Shown: positions 59,316 through 64,000 of the stretch, piece by piece
Layout: each line of letters starts with the position of its first letter
Position numbering within the stretch: the first letter of the stretch is position 1
From: Lamellibrachia satsuma
Lineage: Eukaryota; Annelida; Polychaeta; Sabellida; Siboglinidae
Direction of reading: 5' to 3'
Assembly (NCBI GenBank): GCA_033239005.1
Contig: BSQZ01000068.1
Location: 2,614,001 to 2,678,000, forward strand
Length of the DNA: 64,000 nucleotides
Notes under the pieces: model-generated
The model's database searches: none
Told to the model about the DNA's origin: nothing
The model's input: only the letters and a program-made list of their open reading frames with translations
Program-made: the position numbers and the translations under genes

Positions 59316-59632
59316 GAAGCCTTACAGGTACATCACACATGGTTGGCGTGTGATATTACACTGTCATACAAAATATATGTTAGAATGCACACACCCATGC
59401 AGATTGAGACGGTTCATTACTATGCTAAAACCTGACTGAGCTGTCAGTGAAATAAATGTGCATTTCATTAAAACCAATAATAAAAAATAATAATAAATGC
59501 TTCTTTTTAATTTGATTTTCAAAATATAAATCTATCACCTTTCCAAAGTATGACTATAGGCCACACGTTCTCTTAGACCACTGCAACACATTGCATAAGA
59601 ACACACACAACGACACTGATACCATGACGCAC

Positions 59633-59718
59633 CCCAACAGGATTGAGGTTGTTCTGGATGACAAGTCCGTACATCGGTCCCAACAGCTCTGGTGGCAACT
59701 TTGGTTCCATCTCCAAAC
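59633..59718 (-). CDS. ANKMY2: ANKMY2 exon: LEMEPKLPP segment
   Basis: An 86-bp exon, TTTCTCTTGGTGCCAG acceptor and GTGCGT donor. It encodes LEMEPKLPPELLGPMYGLVI and QNNLNPVG. It matches vertebrate ANKMY2 (GLDKEPKLPPKLAGPLHKII, NLHPV). The leading GT completes a Gly codon with the G ending the previous exon, which decides between two possible acceptors in favour of this one. Confidence 0.94.
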
Positions 59719-60099
59719 CTGGCACCAAGAGAAACTGTCAAATACAGCAAAGTTCAGACTACACTATAACCTTTGTTTCAATGTTGGTTTTCATTAAGGT
59801 TTATGTAAAGGGCACCGAACAAAACTGTGGCTCTTGGTAAGTGCTAAGACACAGTACTAAGAGTTAGTCACACAAATGATCACAATGGAATTTATAAACT
59901 TACAAAAACTCATAAACATTGTTAAGGAAATAGTATAATTCACATTAGAGTGGTCAACATTTTTGTTCACCAAACAACTATGCATAGGAGCTAAAATGTG
60001 AGGTTTGATGAGAAGACGACAACATGTATATCAATATACAAGACAACATGTATATCAATATACATATAGACAAATTTAACTCCAAAATTTCAATATCTA

Positions 60100-62505
60100 T
60101 CTATATGGGCATTTTCACATAGAGTACACTTTTGCTAAAATGCATTTTTCTCAATGTATTCAAACAATTCATTGTGTAATATTAATTCAGTGTGATTATC
60201 ATCCAGTGGCTATAGTAAGGAACCAACAGGCCACATTATATGAAGATACATTAACATATTTGTTAAGGACAATCTGCACAGTATGCTGTTTTTGATACAT
60301 TTCTTAGTCCCACTTCAGTTTATGTTAGTATTAAAACCTGCACTGCAATAACATGAAGCAAGTTATCCAGCAATAACCAATTTTGCTCAATTGTCCATCA
60401 ATCCATGCACTAAATGTGACAAATTTGGTGCAAATTGGATTAGTAAGCATAAAGTCAATTTGTATTTAATGGTGTATCTTCTGTTAACAATGGAATGTCC
60501 TCACAAGAAGACACCCCAATAAAAGTAATAATAATGAATTCCTACTGATAAAAAATGTAGTTATAAATTGTATTAGACATCCCAAGTCCAGATCAAACAG
60601 CCAAGTATTTAGGTTTACGATGCAGCCATCATAAATTGGTCCATGTCATTTTCCATAAAAAATATGTCCTCTCCAGAACACCAACATCCCAATGCCAAAC
60701 AGTAATAAACCAGTGGTTAGTACACATTAATTTATGATATTCCATTACCAGAGTCAGCAGACTTTCAAATGGGTTAGAACTTGTTATAATTGTATATGTT
60801 TAAACATGGTTCTAACTGCTCTGCGAATTTATATTTGTTAAATGGAATGTCCTCTCCAGAACAATATCAAGCAGCATACATAATGTAGACATAACTATGT
60901 TCAATGTCCTTGCATAGGCTTTAGCTATGTCAAAGCAGATGGGTATAATCTAAAAGTATGTAGAAGAAAAGATTTATTATATTATTATTTTGTCAACGGC
61001 CTTCACAGGCTATGGCTGATAGGAGAAAATGAAAAAAGGGTAACTAGTTCGAACTGTATTATTAGAAAAACAATTAAATACTGTTGTGCGACCTTCACAT
61101 ATTTATTTCAGACAAACGAATAATGTGTCTTATTGAACCAAAAACTTGGAAATAACAAGGTTTTACATGCATTAGACCAATATTCTGGAGAGGACATACA
61201 TTTTTTTAATCACAATCTCCTATAACTATGGTAAACATTTTGAATATATTTATGGCTCTGTTCACGTGTCAGTAAAACATAGCAATGTATTTAGCCTATT
61301 GTATCAATGTATTAGCTAATATTGGAAAATAATGAGGTCAGTTGAGAATTTCAGATAATTTCATCTTGTTTTCAATATTAGAAGAATCATGCATGTCAGC
61401 AAAGGTGAACTATAAGATAAATATAACATTTTTCAGCACATTATTGTATTATATTGTTTTGTTCGGTACTGCGATTTGTAATAAAATAGTTAACATATAC
61501 CTCATATCATAATCAGGGTTGATTGATTTAAATCATTTGATTTAAATCATTGATTTAAATCATGATTTAAATCACTCCAAAAAAATCATTGATTTATGAT
61601 TTTTTTTATTTTTTTTACTTCCAGTTTTTTAATCGCTGATTTATATGAATTTAACACAAATAATTGTTTACAAGCATTGTATTGTCACCAGATAGCCTGA
61701 TAGTCAAATATTTTATGACATTGTGTATGTTTGAGCTATTCCCTTTCTGAATGCAGTGAAGCCACACAAACTTGTCTTTTCAACACAGAAGCCCTGAGTT
61801 AAAGTCCACTTAGAGCTTGTGCTAGTTGTTACCAATTCAGTATGTTGACTCAGTTGTTTAACACTGTACCAGTTTGTATTCTGGTTAGAAACCCTTAGAG
61901 TACACAGAGCCCTGGACAGGTGCTAATCCACCCTATAGGCAAACAATAATTACCACTGCTACAGCCACAGACACACAGCATGCTTTCCTTTCCAAGACAG
62001 ATTTTGCAACTACAGGGGGTGAGGCCTTGTGGACATTGTCTAATGTCTTTATATAAGCAAAAATCATGTACCCTCTGTTAAGACAAGAACCCAAATCTAT
62101 TTGAATATAACATGTTTGAAAGAGTTTACAAATTTAAACATCTATATAAATATCTATATACCAGATTTAAAAAAAATAAATAAATAAAAAAAAAAAAATT
62201 ATTTAAATAAAAAATCCGATTTGTTTTTATAAAAATCATGATTTTTTTCAACTCTGATCATAATGGTATATTGTGTGTTAAAGAAATGTCCTCTACAAAT
62301 TGCTAATTTTACAGCTTAACTCTGAAGCCAATTTTTTTGAAATAATGTAATATCATGCTCCTAAAATGTCAATGTTAATATAATGCCATATCATAGTGTT
62401 GGAAAAAACATGAAACAAATAATTGAAACACTCTGATTTTTTAGGCTATGTGGGACTAAAGTGTAGGGGCCTACCTTTTACGTGAAAACACCTATATAAT
62501 GCAAT
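60100..62505. mobile_element. Candidate DNA transposon remnant
   Basis: Inverted similarity over about 25 bases at the two limits and related AT-rich flanks. No transposase and no definite target duplication. The hAT MITE at 61514 would be nested in it. Confidence 0.3.
61514..62256. mobile_element. hAT MITE, 743 bp, perfect 8-bp target duplication
   Basis: Ends CAGGGTTGATTGATTTAAAT and complement of CAGAGTTGAAAAAAATCATG. Flanked on both sides by ATCATAAT (61506-61513, 62257-62264). The subterminal region has several ATTTAAATCA palindromic units. No transposase frame. Confidence 0.92.
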
Positions 62506-63258
62506 ATCTTGAAAACTACTGATCCGATTTTTATAAAAGTTCGACTGAAGAAAAAAGAACAACACATTCATGAGTAATGTCATATAAATTATACTTATTA
62601 TATATCTCTATGTGCAGGTGTTGCAACAGGGAATTGTAGCAACGCGTGGTTGGCCATGCAGTGCTATGCAGAAAACAGTAGACCAATAAGCTTGCAACTC
62701 AAATATGTGTATAGCAAAACATGAAAGTAGCATTTTGTACATCATGGGTGATAAAAGCAAGCTCAGTCAGTACTCATAATACATTTTATTGTAAAGATGC
62801 TGGGACTACTGAAATGATTGTATGTCATCTCAAAGTAAATATAAATTAGTGATGGTATACTTCCTGTTTTAATCTTTATTGGTGTAGTATAGTTACAATG
62901 AGAAATTGCTTAAAACTGGAATTAAAAAAACCTGCCATAAAAACCTAGTATAAATCACAGGTCTTCCCAGTTTTCTGAATGAAACATCTGATCCATAAAA
63001 AATAATATCTATACAAATGAAGTATATAATACTTAAAAAATACAAATGTTTTGGCAGTTTGAAATAAAAACCAGTTTTACGACCGATGAATGCTTAGCAA
63101 TGATTTACAGACTAATAAATCATCCAATTAAAACTGTTGTACTATCCTGTGAAAGGTAAATTAGCATATGTTAACTCCACTTGCACACAGGTGGTACCAG
63201 TTGTCTACATACAGAATTTCTAATAACTCTGGAGGCATTATTTAAATGTAAAACTTAC

Positions 63259-63333
63259 CTTGGATTTTTGTGTAGTAGGCAAGATCATCTTTGGCAAAGA
63301 AGTTGTTAATGAGAGAAACACACTGGTACTGAC
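63259..63333 (-). CDS. ANKMY2: ANKMY2 exon: end of ankyrin region
   Basis: A 75-bp exon, CTTTCAG acceptor and GTAAGT donor. It encodes QYQCVSLINNFFAKDDLAYY and TKIQ, starting in the second base of a Gly codon and ending with one base of the next. It matches vertebrate ANKMY2 ([26 protein letters not shown]), the last ankyrin-region segment. It is the most upstream exon visible; about 120 N-terminal residues with the main ankyrin repeats must lie beyond the right edge. The eight exons together give about 350 codons of a protein of about 440 in vertebrates. Confidence 0.94.
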
Positions 63334-64000
63334 CTGAAAGGAATTCATAACATCAATGATATTGATTAATAACAATTATATTCACCATGGTACTTAGCAA
63401 AATGGTCATATTTACATATGACACATTATGTTTTATTGGATTTTCAGCCATAGCAATTCACCATTCACCATGAACAAACATTTTACATTACAGAATAGGT
63501 TTTATTACTTTTCAGAACTGCATTCATTGGCTAAAAAAAGATGTGTTATATCTTGATTATATTCGTCATCTAGAAATATGCATGATGCAAAATAAGTTTG
63601 AATTGTAATAATACAAAATGAACAAGAAACTAAACAGCAGTGTGCAGAGCCAGACAACATTTTGTTGTGTTGATCACCATTTGACCAAAGCTATAGTGTC
63701 ACTTAAAAGGAAATATGGATATGCTGGGTGACTGTCCATTCTCTAAGGCTGCAGCCAGCACCAAGAGTTTGACTTGGCTGACTTCACAATCAACTGATTT
63801 ATTGGAAAATGCCGTTGGGAATCACAGTCTTTGTGAAAAGTCACCGCATTTCGGCCAGACTGTCCAGTGAATTCAGGGTGGCAGTTAATGAACAGAATGT
63901 TAGTCAACATCTCAGAAGTGTCGTCGTAGCTATATTGCATTTATTTAAATCATAAATCGTGAGTTTTAGTCCATTTATGCTTACAGGACATGTCTGCAGG
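63334..64000. other. ANKMY2 intron at right edge
   Basis: No further ankyrin exon was recognised. The 65-codon minus frame at 63743-63940 lacks an ankyrin pattern. Confidence 0.55.

Larger units (their letters stand above)
59719..63258. other. ANKMY2 intron with DNA-transposon material
   Basis: AT-rich with no coding region. It holds a clear hAT MITE (61514-62256). A possible larger element (about 60100-62505) is suggested by inverted TATATGGGCATTTTCACATA and TATATAGGTGTTTTCACGTA. TGTCCTCTCCAGAA-like motifs occur near 60665, 60845 and, inverted, 61188. Confidence 0.6.

Noticed and set aside
59633..59734. Alternative acceptor TTTGACAG for the LEMEPKLPP exon
   Set aside because: It would need a phase-0 upstream exon, but the exon at 63259 ends in phase 1 and joins perfectly to the acceptor after GTGCCAG.
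63743..63940. Possible further ankyrin exon
   Set aside because: The frame lacks an ankyrin consensus and does not match the vertebrate residues expected before GQ.DCV.

Overview
The window is nuclear DNA from an animal. It is AT-rich, has long GT-AG introns, dense transposable elements and many mini- and microsatellites. Two host genes can be recognised, both on the minus strand and both split into short exons whose splice phases agree. The mix of repeat families (Ty3/gypsy, CR1-like and other LINEs, hAT, Harbinger, piggyBac) and the divergence from human proteins suggest a non-vertebrate metazoan. The phylum cannot be fixed from the sequence.

Layout. (1) 971-16486: 5' half of a chimaerin gene (SH2, C1, RhoGAP Rac-GAP family). 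Six exons cover the N-terminus, the whole SH2 domain and a long linker; the C1 and RhoGAP exons lie beyond the left edge. Its 11.5-kb first intron holds a minisatellite split by a hAT element, which itself carries a nested element, plus further DNA-transposon remnants. (2) 16644-24923: a structurally complete Ty3/gypsy LTR retrotransposon with near-identical 1.48-kb LTRs and open gag and pol. It sits about 0.25 kb upstream of the chimaerin start. (3) 24924-31640: a nested stack. A LINE is cut by a second, decayed gypsy element; that element is cut by an inverted solo LTR of the first family and carries a 176-bp copy of the LINE. (4) 32500-41690: a (GTGC)n tract, a LINE ORF1 fragment, a third gypsy remnant with a 25-bp repeat in its pol tail, a probable SINE, a TA-flanked MITE, a CR1-like LINE, and another LINE interrupted by a second CR1-like element. 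(5) 43962-63333: 3' two thirds of an ANKMY2 orthologue (ankyrin and MYND protein), eight exons with poly(A) signal. Its introns hold a decayed Harbinger element, a piggyBac fossil, a hAT MITE and several minisatellites. The first ankyrin exons are off the right edge.

The most unusual feature is in ANKMY2. Two large minisatellites (about 0.8 and 1.6 kb) directly abut the 3' splice sites of downstream exons, and their repeat units look like copies of those intron-exon junctions. In the first array the unit contains the AG and a near copy of the first 18 coding bases of the exon. These introns therefore carry about 16 and 37 tandem look-alike acceptors ahead of the true one. A third, smaller array starts about 20 bases from another acceptor of the same gene.
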